Positions 27,412 to 37,194 of a stretch of 58,515 nucleotides of DNA are shown here, piece after piece. The notes under the pieces are model-generated. The model saw nothing but the letters and a program-made list of their open reading frames with translations, did no database searches and was not told where the DNA came from. Position numbers and translations under genes: made by a program. Source of the stretch: a virus; IMG/VR virus record IMGVR_UViG_3300049783_001343, positions 1 through 58,515 of that record. The stretch is one strand, 5' to 3'. Position 1 is the stretch's first letter. Each line of letters begins with the position of its first letter.

Positions 27412-30400
27412 GTGGCTGAGATACGTGTACCCGGCGAATTAAGTGGAAAAGAATACAACATCCGCATTGCTGGGGACAGCCCAACTGCGGACGAGCGGCA
27501 GCGCATTGATGCCTTTGTTCGTCAAAGCGAAACGCAGTTTGCTGGTGAGTATGAGGCTCAGTTTGGCGAAAACCTCCTTCCCAGCACCGGTTTTGGTGCA
27601 CAGGTGGGCGAAATGTTTCGCGGCATTCCTCGCGGCGTGGGTTCCCTGTTGCAGTCTAGCGCCACCGGTTTGGCAACTCCGTTGGGTGAAGAGACTGAGC
27701 TAAAAGCACGCGAGGGTATCCGCAGTCTGGGTGCAAGTCTGCAAGACCGTTACGCCGTCCCTGTCGGTAGAGAAGGTATGGTCGGAGGCACACTGGGCGA
27801 GGGTCTGGGGTCCACACTGCCGTTCTTTGCCTTGGCTCCTTTCGGGCCAGTTGGTGTTGGGGCTGGTATAGGCCTCGGTGCATCGGCCGGTGCAGGCGAG
27901 GCGAGCGAACGCGCGCGGCGTGCAGGCGCCACCGAAGAGGAACGCAACGCAGCTATACCGCTCGGTGGTCTTGTGGGTGTATCCGAAATCGCAGTGCCTG
28001 TTGCTCTGCGTGGCTTGTTCCGAGGTCTTTTGAGATCGGGGGTGCCTGAAACGACTATCAGGGCCCGTCTTGGCCGTATCGCCTCGGCTTCCACCGCAGA
28101 GGGTGCGCAAGAGGCCGCTACCGAGTTCCTGCAAAACAGCATTGAGGCTGGAATATACAATCCCGAGAAGGACCTGCAGGACGGATTGATCCCTGCAGGC
28201 GGCGTTGGCGCGGGCGTTGGTGGCATCATACAAGCTCTTGTTGAGTTGGGCACACGTAACCGTGGGCCGTCAATTACACCTTCGCGCACACCTGCGCCGT
28301 CTGACCCTCAGCTAGCACTCCCCGCGCCGGAAGGGCCGCTTAACCCATCTGCTCCATCTGCTCCATCTGCTCCACAACGTGCTCCGACATCGGAACAGGG
28401 TCAGAGGCCTGATCTGTCGCCACCAACCGAACCTTCCGCGCCCTTGGTAACGCCTCCGCCCACTGCGGTTGGTGATGTGACTTTGCTCACGTCCGCCCCT
28501 GCGCCAACAGCCGACGAGATGGTTGCACTCATGGACGAACTGGGGATACCCCGCACCGCAGCGTTGCGAAACAGCGTGCGGAGCGGTACGATCCGTACCA
28601 ACGAGCAGCTCGGGGAAAGGCTTGCAAAGTTTGCGAAAGCCACAACGTCCGATCGAGCCGTTCCTGTAAACGAGTATCTTGCACGGGAGACACAGGATGA
28701 CACCTCAACCGCAGTGGGCCCTGTCGGCCCTGAGCAATCCAGAGATCGAGAGGGGGTTGCAGATAGTGGCCAACAGCTTGGAGATGAACCAGCCCCTCCA
28801 CCTGTCGCCGGAAGTGTTGAAACCGTTGGACCTGTCACACCTGACGCCCCGCCAGTGGCACGGGTTGATGACGGCACACTTCCAGCTGCTGTGGCAGCGG
28901 GAGAACAACCCGCTACACTAGACGCCCAGCCTGTCGAGGCGCCATCTTTGACAATGTCGCAACTTATCGCCGAGAGCACTCGTGCCCAAGTCGATCCCTC
29001 AGTTGCCGTTGAACCTACCGCTATCGTCGACCCAGATGTCGTCGAGCCTGCCGCTTTGGCAATGCCGCAGCGTATCGCCGAGGCTGGCGTAGCGCCCGTT
29101 AACCCTGAAATGCAGAGGTCTGCCGTTGAACCTATTCCCGTTGAACCTATTCCCGTTGAACCTATTCCCGTTGGACCTGCTGCTGGCGTCGAACCTGCTG
29201 CTGGCGTCGACCCTGCTGCGGCGGCTGTCGTCGAACCGGTCGCTGAGCCCATTGAACGCAGCCCAATGGCAGGCGCCACGCCGGGTATCGAGTCAGGCGC
29301 AGCTGGTCAAACAATTCCCGCGCCGGTGGCGCCCGCTGCAACACCGCCGGTCGTTGATGGGTCTGTCCAAAATGTCGTGAATGATCTGCGTGCACAGCGC
29401 GCGAAAGTGATTGAAGACGACACCAAGGGCTTTGTTCAAGGCGAAATCGATACGTGGTACGGTGAGAACGCGCCTGCCGAAAAGCAGGAGGCCCTGAAAC
29501 GCTTTACGTTTACCGACCCCGTGCCGTCGCCCCTGCCCGCCGCCGACATGCAGTCGGTCCTGACACTGTTGCAAGCCGCTCCAAAAACACGCGCAAAGGG
29601 GAAAATAACGCCAGCGCAGGCGGCCTTCACCTACTTCAGCATGTCGCCGGACATAGACTACGTCTTGCGCTCTATCGCCTATGATCAAGCGCAGAACATG
29701 GAGACCGACGCCAACAACCGTGAGCCGTCCTTCCGTCGCGAAACACAGTTTGAGGACTCGGCAGAAGCCTCCTTATACGAGGGAACTGGTCGTGAACCGG
29801 CACTCCGCGCTGCGCGCTGGATACGTGACAACTTGTCAGAGCAGGCGCGGGACACCGTGGCCACGTACACTTTCAACGACTACCGCCCGATCGATTACGC
29901 CGCAGCTTCAGATGCTCGCGATATGAACCAAGCGCGCGAAAAGGCACTGAAGTCCGAGGTCGACGAGATTATCGCTAATACCTACGGCGACAGCACCCCC
30001 GACGCTGACACTGCTGCAGACTTGGGTTTCGCCACTGAGGATCTAGGCGATATCGACTTGGCACATTACTCTGCTGGCGCAACGTCTTGGTTGGGGAACT
30101 CACATCCGCGCGTCGAAGAACGCATCCGTGCAGGTGACGTTCGCGGTGCTCTGGAAGGTTTGGCAATAACTGCACATAACCGCACCCACCGTAAGCTGGC
30201 CGCAAAGCTGCTCGCCAAGATCAGGGACGTGCGTTCAGAGGTGCTTCCCGAGCCGGTGCTGCGCGAGATCATGCTCACTCTCGATCCCGAGACTGTGTCA
30301 CCGTCCGATACCACTGCAGGTGCCTACATTATACCAGCGTCGGAAAAAACCATAGCAGCGTTGCGCCGCGAAGGACGTGAAGACGCCATCTCTGTGCTTG

Positions 30401-33400
30401 AGACCTACGGCGACCAACTGCTGTTCAACGAGAACGCCACACTCTCGCCTGAGCTGATCCTGCACGAAGCCGGGCATGCTGTCACTGACGCTGTTCTTGA
30501 CAACAAGTCTCACCCGTTGACACGTCAACTGGAAAAACTGCGTATCGAACTTCTCAAGTTTCTTCCACCGGGGTCTTACGGCTTGGTCAATGTGCATGAG
30601 CTTTTGAGCGAAGGTATGTCCAACATAGGGTTCCGTCGTGACTTGAGCTCCGTCAACATCGACGGTCAGCCATTTTCTGCTTGGGAAAAATTCAAGAACA
30701 TAATTGGCAACTACTTTCGTGGGCTTCTTGGTCACAACCCTGCCAAGATGGACTCGGCGAAAGACACTGTCGACCGTGCCTTGGATGCAATCATTGCCAT
30801 AAACCCCAACGAGATGAATAGCGGCCACATCACCGGTGCCTCTTTTACACGGCGACGTGGCAGCAACATTCTGGGCGACGCCATCCGCAAGGCGCGCGTG
30901 CCGACCAAGGCCGACCTCGCTGTGACCCGCAAGGTGCTGGGGAGCAAGGTCGTACCGGTTAAGTGGAAAGGGGTTCTGATGAACCTCGCCATGCCGCTGG
31001 ATTACGTTGCGGACGCTGCTCAAAAGTACATTCCAATCTCGCGGCTTGTGCCTGATCTAATGGGCCAACACCAAGCGGAAATCCAAAACCTCACGACGGA
31101 AGTGGTCAAAAGCACTGAGGCCACGGCCAAGGTATTTAGCAAGTATGTGAAGGACCAGCCGCTGATAACGAAATTCAACGATCTGGCATATTTTGCTACG
31201 CGTCAGCAGGTTGACCCACGCAAGGATAGGAGTGCGTACGAGGGGTACTCGTTCCAGTACAACGTGCTGGACAAAGACGGCAACATCATGCGTCGAGAGC
31301 AGTCAACGCGGTACAAAACCGAGACTGAACGCAACAAAGCACTGCAGGCTTACAATGCTGCCTTGTCCACCGATCTCCAAAAGAACCGCATCGCGCGTGC
31401 GCGCAGAGCGTTTGACGAGGACCCGAAAATAACGGAAGACTACGATTTTGCCCGCGAGGGTTATCTGTCGCTCCCTGCCGATATGAAGACGGAGTTCAGC
31501 CGCATGCTAGAGCTACAACCGTTCGTGGGGAAAGGTTACGCCGAGGCCATTCGATCGCGCATTGAAACAGCCTTGCCGAAAGACAAAGCACTTCAGGACA
31601 AGATATTCGGGACGATTTACGACAAGATCCTGTCTGAGCAAATCCTTGACCCCTACCTCAACATGGCACGTTCGGGCGAGTTCTGGCTGTCGTACGGCGG
31701 CATCGACCCGCTGTCTGTCACCTTTGATCCAGTGACCGGTCAAGCCGACATGGCAAACGTGCAAGTTGAGCAGTTCAAGCATTCGTTTGAGACTGAGGCG
31801 GAACGCGCCGATGCGATACGTGTTCTGCAAGCCTTGCCCGCCGAGCAGCGTGTGACTGACATTAACCCATACCAGCAGGCATCTGCGGGCTTCACGAGCC
31901 AAGACGTTCCGCTAGACTTCGTTGGCAAGGTGCTTGACGCTATCGATACGTCAGGTCAGTTTGCAGCGGTAACAGACCCCGTCACCGGCCAAACTACCGA
32001 TTTGCGTCAGCAAATAATCAATCTGATGTTGGATGCTTCGCCAGAGTCGTCGTTCATCAACTCGTTCAAACGCCGTCAGGGTATCCGTGGTTTCAAAGGC
32101 GACGCTACGCCAATAACCCCACCAAAAGCATCGGGCGATGTGCTGAAGAACCTGCGGGCCAGCTCAATGAAAATCGCACGTAAAACGGCGGACCTGAAAT
32201 ATGGCGCGGAGTTCGCAAGAGCGCGAAAACTCATAAGGGATCAGAACGACAATTTCCAAAACACAAATCCTGACAAGTTATCTCCCGAGGTTTTGAGCAG
32301 GCAACGTGCTGAGGCTACGCAGTACGCTGACACGTTGGTGAACTACACGGAGGCCCCGTTCAAAGTTCGATCGAAAGTGTCACGCGGCCTCGGCGCCGGC
32401 ACGTACATGCTAACGCTGGGCTTTAACGCATCCACCGCCCTTGTGACGTTGTCGCAGATACCGCTATTCGTGTATCCTGTGCTCGCTGGATCGTATAGCG
32501 ATTTGCGGGCTGTCGGCGCGATCGGCGCTGCCAACAGAATACTAGCTGGGGCCAGCCGAGAGCGTGAGGTCAGTCGTGTTGGGCCCACCGGTCAAGTGGA
32601 AACAGTTAAGGAAAAGGTGCCGTTCTTTGAATACTCCACCGAGTACAACGACGCCCCCTACCTCGCGCCACTGATCAAGTTCGCCAAAGCCAACGGTGTA
32701 TTCAACCGCTCTCTCATGCAGGATGAGCTTCTTGGTGAGCAGGCAAACTTGTGGGAAAAGGTGGCGGCCAGTACCGGCATCATGCAGCACCAAGCAGAGC
32801 GTTACTCCCGCGAGACGGCCTTGAACGCTGCCTATATTCTTGAGATGCAGGATCTCACCGGCAGGCAGGACATGTCTGTCAAAGATTTTGTCAAAGGGTT
32901 GGAAGACGGGGATATCACGTTCACGCAAGAACAAGCGCTCGCCGCTGCCGAAACTGCGGTCAACGTGTCCGAGAAGTCCAACGGCCCGATCTATGCGGCT
33001 GCAGGTCCCATCGCCTCAATGGGCAACATCACCTCGCTTGTCTACATGTTCAAACGCCACCCGATTTCGATGATGAACTTGATTGCACAAACAGTCAAAC
33101 GCAGCGCAGGTGCTGACCCCGAGGATCGCCGCATTGCCCAACGTCAAATCGTGCGTATGTTTGGAGGCATGGCCGTTATGGCAGGTGCCATGGGTATGCC
33201 CCTCGCGCAACAGTTTGGCTGGGCATATGACCTGCTGTTCCAAGACGACGACGAACCTGACTTCGAGACAATGCTGCGTATGACCTTGGGTGAAGCTGGA
33301 ACGTTTGGTCTCGCCGACTACCTGTCGGGACTTAAGGTGTCGGAACGTATCGGCTTGGGTGCGCCCATCTACCGTCCCGGATTTTCAGCTCAGAACTCGC

Positions 33401-33987
33401 CGCCGTTGTTTCAGATAGCGGAGGGTATCGGAGGGCCCGTGATGGGCATGGGTCTGAAGTATCTGTCTGAGCGGCCGTACCAAGACCTCGCCGAAGGCAA
33501 CGTTGGGCGCTTTTTTGAGGGGGTTGCACCATCTTCCATCGCCAACGCCTTACGCGCGATGCGGTATTCCAGTGACGGCGCCGAAACGCGCCGAGGGGAC
33601 CTTGTTGATGACGTCGGCCGGTTCAACATAGCTGCGCAAGCGTTTGGCTTTATGCCAACGTCCTATGCGCAGAAGCTGGACATGAACTCGTTTGGCACGA
33701 ACGTGAACAATGCGATCAACCGGGGTAAGAGCCGTCTGCTGCAACGTCTGAACAGAGCACGCAGTGAGGGTGATTTTGACCAAATGCGTGCCATTGAAGA
33801 AGACATTCGGGAGTTCAACACTCGCAATCCGCGGAACCAAATCATGCCAGAAACCAGACGCCAATCGTATCGGGCGTCCATGCGAGTAACTGCGGAAACC
33901 ACGCACGGTCTGTACACCTCTCCGGCAAACCGTGGCAGGATACAGGCAATGTTGGACGCTTGGGGCTCTGCGACAGTCTCTGAATAA
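27412..33987 (+). CDS. Giant internal virion protein with zincin motif
   Basis: 2,191 residues, GTG start with SD AAGGAGA. Order: a conserved N-terminal segment, a hydrophobic Gly/Ala-rich region (about 100-275), a Pro/Ala/Val-rich linker (about 280-640) with VEPIP repeats, helical domains, an HEAGH zinc-protease motif at 1018-1022 with a downstream NVHELLSEG that could give the third ligand, then about 1,000 mostly helical residues like the large polyvalent proteins of phages. It is probably ejected with DNA; it may process envelope or virion proteins, or act in the host after entry. It is the last gene before the convergent terminator. Confidence 0.78.
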   Translation: MAEIRVPGELSGKEYNIRIAGDSPTADERQRIDAFVRQSETQFAGEYEAQFGENLLPSTGFGAQVGEMFRGIPRGVGSLLQSSATGLATPLGEETELKAREGIRSLGASLQDRYAVPVGREGMVGGTLGEGLGSTLPFFALAPFGPVGVGAGIGLGASAGAGEASERARRAGATEEERNAAIPLGGLVGVSEIAVPVALRGLFRGLLRSGVPETTIRARLGRIASASTAEGAQEAATEFLQNSIEAGIYNPEKDLQDGLIPAGGVGAGVGGIIQALVELGTRNRGPSITPSRTPAPSDPQLALPAPEGPLNPSAPSAPSAPQRAPTSEQGQRPDLSPPTEPSAPLVTPPPTAVGDVTLLTSAPAPTADEMVALMDELGIPRTAALRNSVRSGTIRTNEQLGERLAKFAKATTSDRAVPVNEYLARETQDDTSTAVGPVGPEQSRDREGVADSGQQLGDEPAPPPVAGSVETVGPVTPDAPPVARVDDGTLPAAVAAGEQPATLDAQPVEAPSLTMSQLIAESTRAQVDPSVAVEPTAIVDPDVVEPAALAMPQRIAEAGVAPVNPEMQRSAVEPIPVEPIPVEPIPVGPAAGVEPAAGVDPAAAAVVEPVAEPIERSPMAGATPGIESGAAGQTIPAPVAPAATPPVVDGSVQNVVNDLRAQRAKVIEDDTKGFVQGEIDTWYGENAPAEKQEALKRFTFTDPVPSPLPAADMQSVLTLLQAAPKTRAKGKITPAQAAFTYFSMSPDIDYVLRSIAYDQAQNMETDANNREPSFRRETQFEDSAEASLYEGTGREPALRAARWIRDNLSEQARDTVATYTFNDYRPIDYAAASDARDMNQAREKALKSEVDEIIANTYGDSTPDADTAADLGFATEDLGDIDLAHYSAGATSWLGNSHPRVEERIRAGDVRGALEGLAITAHNRTHRKLAAKLLAKIRDVRSEVLPEPVLREIMLTLDPETVSPSDTTAGAYIIPASEKTIAALRREGREDAISVLETYGDQLLFNENATLSPELILHEAGHAVTDAVLDNKSHPLTRQLEKLRIELLKFLPPGSYGLVNVHELLSEGMSNIGFRRDLSSVNIDGQPFSAWEKFKNIIGNYFRGLLGHNPAKMDSAKDTVDRALDAIIAINPNEMNSGHITGASFTRRRGSNILGDAIRKARVPTKADLAVTRKVLGSKVVPVKWKGVLMNLAMPLDYVADAAQKYIPISRLVPDLMGQHQAEIQNLTTEVVKSTEATAKVFSKYVKDQPLITKFNDLAYFATRQQVDPRKDRSAYEGYSFQYNVLDKDGNIMRREQSTRYKTETERNKALQAYNAALSTDLQKNRIARARRAFDEDPKITEDYDFAREGYLSLPADMKTEFSRMLELQPFVGKGYAEAIRSRIETALPKDKALQDKIFGTIYDKILSEQILDPYLNMARSGEFWLSYGGIDPLSVTFDPVTGQADMANVQVEQFKHSFETEAERADAIRVLQALPAEQRVTDINPYQQASAGFTSQDVPLDFVGKVLDAIDTSGQFAAVTDPVTGQTTDLRQQIINLMLDASPESSFINSFKRRQGIRGFKGDATPITPPKASGDVLKNLRASSMKIARKTADLKYGAEFARARKLIRDQNDNFQNTNPDKLSPEVLSRQRAEATQYADTLVNYTEAPFKVRSKVSRGLGAGTYMLTLGFNASTALVTLSQIPLFVYPVLAGSYSDLRAVGAIGAANRILAGASREREVSRVGPTGQVETVKEKVPFFEYSTEYNDAPYLAPLIKFAKANGVFNRSLMQDELLGEQANLWEKVAASTGIMQHQAERYSRETALNAAYILEMQDLTGRQDMSVKDFVKGLEDGDITFTQEQALAAAETAVNVSEKSNGPIYAAAGPIASMGNITSLVYMFKRHPISMMNLIAQTVKRSAGADPEDRRIAQRQIVRMFGGMAVMAGAMGMPLAQQFGWAYDLLFQDDDEPDFETMLRMTLGEAGTFGLADYLSGLKVSERIGLGAPIYRPGFSAQNSPPLFQIAEGIGGPVMGMGLKYLSERPYQDLAEGNVGRFFEGVAPSSIANALRAMRYSSDGAETRRGDLVDDVGRFNIAAQAFGFMPTSYAQKLDMNSFGTNVNNAINRGKSRLLQRLNRARSEGDFDQMRAIEEDIREFNTRNPRNQIMPETRRQSYRASMRVTAETTHGLYTSPANRGRIQAMLDAWGSATVSE

Positions 33988-33990
33988 AAG

Positions 33991-34018
33991 AAAACCCCGC
34001 GCCGAAGCGCGGGGTCGT
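33991..34018 (-). terminator. Convergent intrinsic terminator
   Basis: A perfect 8-bp GC stem CCCCGCGC/GCGCGGGG (33995-34002 with 34007-34014) and a 4-base loop. On the minus strand it is followed by TTTTCTTTTATT, a good U-tract, so it ends the minus-strand operon. On the plus strand the stem also stands just after the giant gene but lacks a T run, so it may work weakly there. It sits between the two converging gene blocks. Confidence 0.85.
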
Positions 34019-34068
34019 AGAGATCAGTGGAGAACCAACTCTAACTAAGTGACAGTCCGTTATCTATA

Positions 34069-34290
34069 TCATGTGTATCGCCATATGCGAAGCCCCAAAA
34101 TGTTGTTTTCTACTCGAACGTGAACTCTCAGTTCCCACCCGCGGCGTGCGAATATGGGGCGCACTTGTTTGTGGGCCTTTGCCACGTTCAGGCAGGGGAT
34201 AAACACCGAGTCCTTGGGTAACATCTTGTCCCAATCGATGATCATCCGAACCCCGTCGGGCCCGATATCGTCAAGTCTCAGAACCTCCAT
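34069..34290 (-). CDS. Small hypothetical protein, last gene of minus operon
   Basis: 73 residues. ATG 34290 is chosen over an earlier in-frame ATG at 34326 because GGAGA lies 7 bases upstream. It overlaps the end of the primase-helicase gene by 20 bases. The sequence has the strand-helix-strand pattern of a small alpha/beta protein (FIPCLN, ELRVHVRVENN). No function recognised. Confidence 0.7.
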   Translation of the reverse strand: MEVLRLDDIGPDGVRMIIDWDKMLPKDSVFIPCLNVAKAHKQVRPIFARRGWELRVHVRVENNILGLRIWRYT

Positions 34291-37129
34291 TCGCGGTCTC
34301 CGATAAATCCAATGATGTGCAGTCAATAGAAAGCACAGTGGCAGCGGGCAAGTTCATCTTCGTACCTTTAGACATCCGCATCTTTTGCTTGCGCCCGCCC
34401 ATCTTTTCACCAAGCTCGGATATCACAGAGTCGTAGTTCAGCCGCTGTTTTGTGCACCACACCTTAAAGGAACGCATGACAATGTAGAGAACTTTCACGT
34501 CCGTTTCATAACGTGCCACAAGTCGCATTTTGGGCTGCATCTCTGGGACAACCAGACTGTCGAGCCCGTTGCCGTTCGCCAATCCGCGCAGATCGTCGGT
34601 ACTCTTAATCCACAGAATGCTGCCATAGTGCTCGTGCACAAAGTCGTTGACGATTGCCTCAACAGAAATCTTTGCCTCAACCGCACTGCGCTTGTTATCA
34701 TTGATCAACTGCACGACCCACTTAAACATCTTTTCAGGATCGTAGGTCAGCAATCCAGCCTCGCGGGCCAAGATCAACGCCGTGATTGTTGCGGCACCCT
34801 GCACGGACCATAACCTGTTGTCCATTTTGAGACCACAGATTGTGTCAAGTTTGAGCTGAACGCGTTCAAGCACCGCTTTGGCGGTATCTAAGTCGCGCAT
34901 TATGTGCTGCACAAACACTTCGGCTGCGTGCCCTGCATTTTTACCTACACCCTTGGCGAACACATCGGTCTCGTTCTTGTCTTTGAAGGTGAATGATTGT
35001 GCGTGAAAACGCAGAACACGCTGCTCTTCTGCTTCGGGCTTTGACTTTAACGAGTAAACTTTGGCCAACATCGAATGGTTTGACGATGACGTAACGGTGG
35101 TATGCCAAGCTCTGCCGCGATATCTTTCGTCGTTGCTGCCCGACGACATGCGACCTTTCTGGCGGCCGTCAGTTATTCCGTAAATAAGATTGGACGTATC
35201 TGCTGCTGGAAACTCGGTGAACTCGTCGAACTGCACGTTAACGTCCATCATAAGTTCCAGACGGTTCATACGCATGTTGAGAGTGTCCGTGGGTCTGATC
35301 ATGAGTTCATTTGGGTCTCCGTATATGGTGCAGGCAAACTTTTGTGTTGTCGATTTGCCGTGCCCAGATCCGTCGCTGTAAAAGTCAAAAATCGCAGCGT
35401 GGACCGGCGTGAGGCGCATCAGAGGTGCAGCCAATGCTTGGCACAAAAGAAATTGGTACGGCTCAAGACCCTCACGATTATAGAAATTGGCCTGCTCCAC
35501 CCATCCTTCGAGAGTGCCGACAGGTTTGAAGGCAGGAAACATAAAGGATGTTCTTGAGGATGGTGGATTATACCCTACGCGGTCTGCAAATATCTCGCGG
35601 TTGCCAATAACGTAGGAGGTGAAGTCGTCGTCGGTCCATCCGAATTGTGTGCGAGCGACGTCTGCAACCGTGGTTGTCTGCAGTTCCTCAATCCATTTTT
35701 GAGTGTAAGCCATAACAATATCCCACTTCTTGGCGCTTACAACGACGCCATGCCTCGACAGTATTTTCCGCAATTCTTCCTTGGACGTTGCTGCAACCAG
35801 CGGCAGGAGGAACTCTCTAATTGTATCGTTCGGCAGCTGCACCTTACCTAAAACGCACTCCCCGATCTCAACATCTAGCACACGTTGCGTATAATATAGA
35901 TCGTTGGAGTAAATCTCGACATCGTCATATCCGCCATCTTCGTTTTCTTCTTCAACGTACACGCCGCCGTTTTTGCCACGCTTAAACGGAAACGGGAAAC
36001 GAGGTATGTCGACAGTTCCGTCTTTGTAGACGACCGTTGGTTCACCTGTTGCTTCGTCCTCGACTTCCCATGTGTCAGCTTCTGCCACTACCGCGCCCAA
36101 TTGGATCGGGGACTTGATCTTTCCCTTAAACGGGCAATCGCCACAAACGCCGGGTCTGAGATCATCAAAGGTATCGCAGATGTATGGGCCGGCGATGGCT
36201 TCTAATTTGGCCGACGTGGTCTCTACGTTATACTCAGGGTGCCCTCTTGAAATAATATGTGCGGCCTTTGCACCATCGCTGCAAAACTTGGTGATCGACA
36301 GGGCTGCGCGCCACAGTGGTTCGTCCACTTTTTCTTGTTCTGTCATGATAAACGCAAGCTGGGCACACCCGTTGCCGGCGCTGGATTTCTGCGCGATCTT
36401 CTTGAATGAGTTTTCCCTGTTGCGAAGCATCTTCTGCATCACAGGGTCGTCCGCAATACTCATCTTAACGTTCGCGAATAGCGTCGGTGAAACCAGTAAG
36501 GCCGGCGCAGGTGCCTCGGCATCCAGAAGGTCAGAGAACCACGACAGGCTTTGCTTTTCACCTTTGGTCACGCCGAGAACGTGAACCGGCGCACTCGTGT
36601 TGTATTTGCGGTTGTGTGATCCGGGTATGCGCAGCACGCGCGAAGCGTCCGCTGGCACCGCGTTATCGATCCGCAAACCGTGCTTAGAGCACGCGCGCTT
36701 AAGAGCCACCGCCACAGGGCGCCACTCTGCAACCGGCATTGGTTCGGACAGTGGCCAGTACACGTGCACACCGTAGCCGCTGAAAACCATCAAGGGTTGA
36801 GGCATTCCGACTGCCTTGCAGAAGGTATTCAGAGACGCGAGAGCTTCGCTGGCATCTGGGTAATCCTTCCCTTCACCACAATCTAGGTCGAGAAAAAGAC
36901 TGCCTATGAGCCGAACGTTCTCAGCTTTACGGAGCCCCTCTTCGTCGAAGGTGGCCAGCGCGAAGTACACGTCAAGGCCCTGTTCGTCCAACTTATAGGA
37001 TGCACTAAGGAGATGCTCAACCGTGCTATGAAACGTCTGTTTTTTGATCTTGGTGCCAATCTTCGCAGCGAAGAGGCAATAGTTGCCCCCTTCCGCGAGC
37101 ACCCGCTTAAGGAATTTTGAAGTCTCCAT
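34271..37129 (-). CDS. Primase-helicase (AEP primase + DUF927-type helicase)
   Basis: 952 residues. An archaeo-eukaryotic-type primase domain is in the first ~200: LFLDLD (metal Asp81, Asp83), SGYGVHVYW (His122) and RIPGSHNRK. A Cys-containing PriCT-like linker follows (CGDCPF near 329). A superfamily 3/DUF927-like helicase has Walker A SDGSGHGKST (about 585-594) and an acidic Walker B FDEFTE about 50 residues later. It would prime and unwind at the phage fork with the family B polymerase encoded upstream. The first gene of its own kind; no other primase is seen. Confidence 0.88.
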   Translation of the reverse strand: METSKFLKRVLAEGGNYCLFAAKIGTKIKKQTFHSTVEHLLSASYKLDEQGLDVYFALATFDEEGLRKAENVRLIGSLFLDLDCGEGKDYPDASEALASLNTFCKAVGMPQPLMVFSGYGVHVYWPLSEPMPVAEWRPVAVALKRACSKHGLRIDNAVPADASRVLRIPGSHNRKYNTSAPVHVLGVTKGEKQSLSWFSDLLDAEAPAPALLVSPTLFANVKMSIADDPVMQKMLRNRENSFKKIAQKSSAGNGCAQLAFIMTEQEKVDEPLWRAALSITKFCSDGAKAAHIISRGHPEYNVETTSAKLEAIAGPYICDTFDDLRPGVCGDCPFKGKIKSPIQLGAVVAEADTWEVEDEATGEPTVVYKDGTVDIPRFPFPFKRGKNGGVYVEEENEDGGYDDVEIYSNDLYYTQRVLDVEIGECVLGKVQLPNDTIREFLLPLVAATSKEELRKILSRHGVVVSAKKWDIVMAYTQKWIEELQTTTVADVARTQFGWTDDDFTSYVIGNREIFADRVGYNPPSSRTSFMFPAFKPVGTLEGWVEQANFYNREGLEPYQFLLCQALAAPLMRLTPVHAAIFDFYSDGSGHGKSTTQKFACTIYGDPNELMIRPTDTLNMRMNRLELMMDVNVQFDEFTEFPAADTSNLIYGITDGRQKGRMSSGSNDERYRGRAWHTTVTSSSNHSMLAKVYSLKSKPEAEEQRVLRFHAQSFTFKDKNETDVFAKGVGKNAGHAAEVFVQHIMRDLDTAKAVLERVQLKLDTICGLKMDNRLWSVQGAATITALILAREAGLLTYDPEKMFKWVVQLINDNKRSAVEAKISVEAIVNDFVHEHYGSILWIKSTDDLRGLANGNGLDSLVVPEMQPKMRLVARYETDVKVLYIVMRSFKVWCTKQRLNYDSVISELGEKMGGRKQKMRMSKGTKMNLPAATVLSIDCTSLDLSETANGGSET

Positions 37130-37194
37130 GATCCGCCACTTTTGTTATTGTGCGCAGCCCCAGACATACCGGGGCTGCATTGGTAGATGGCAGA

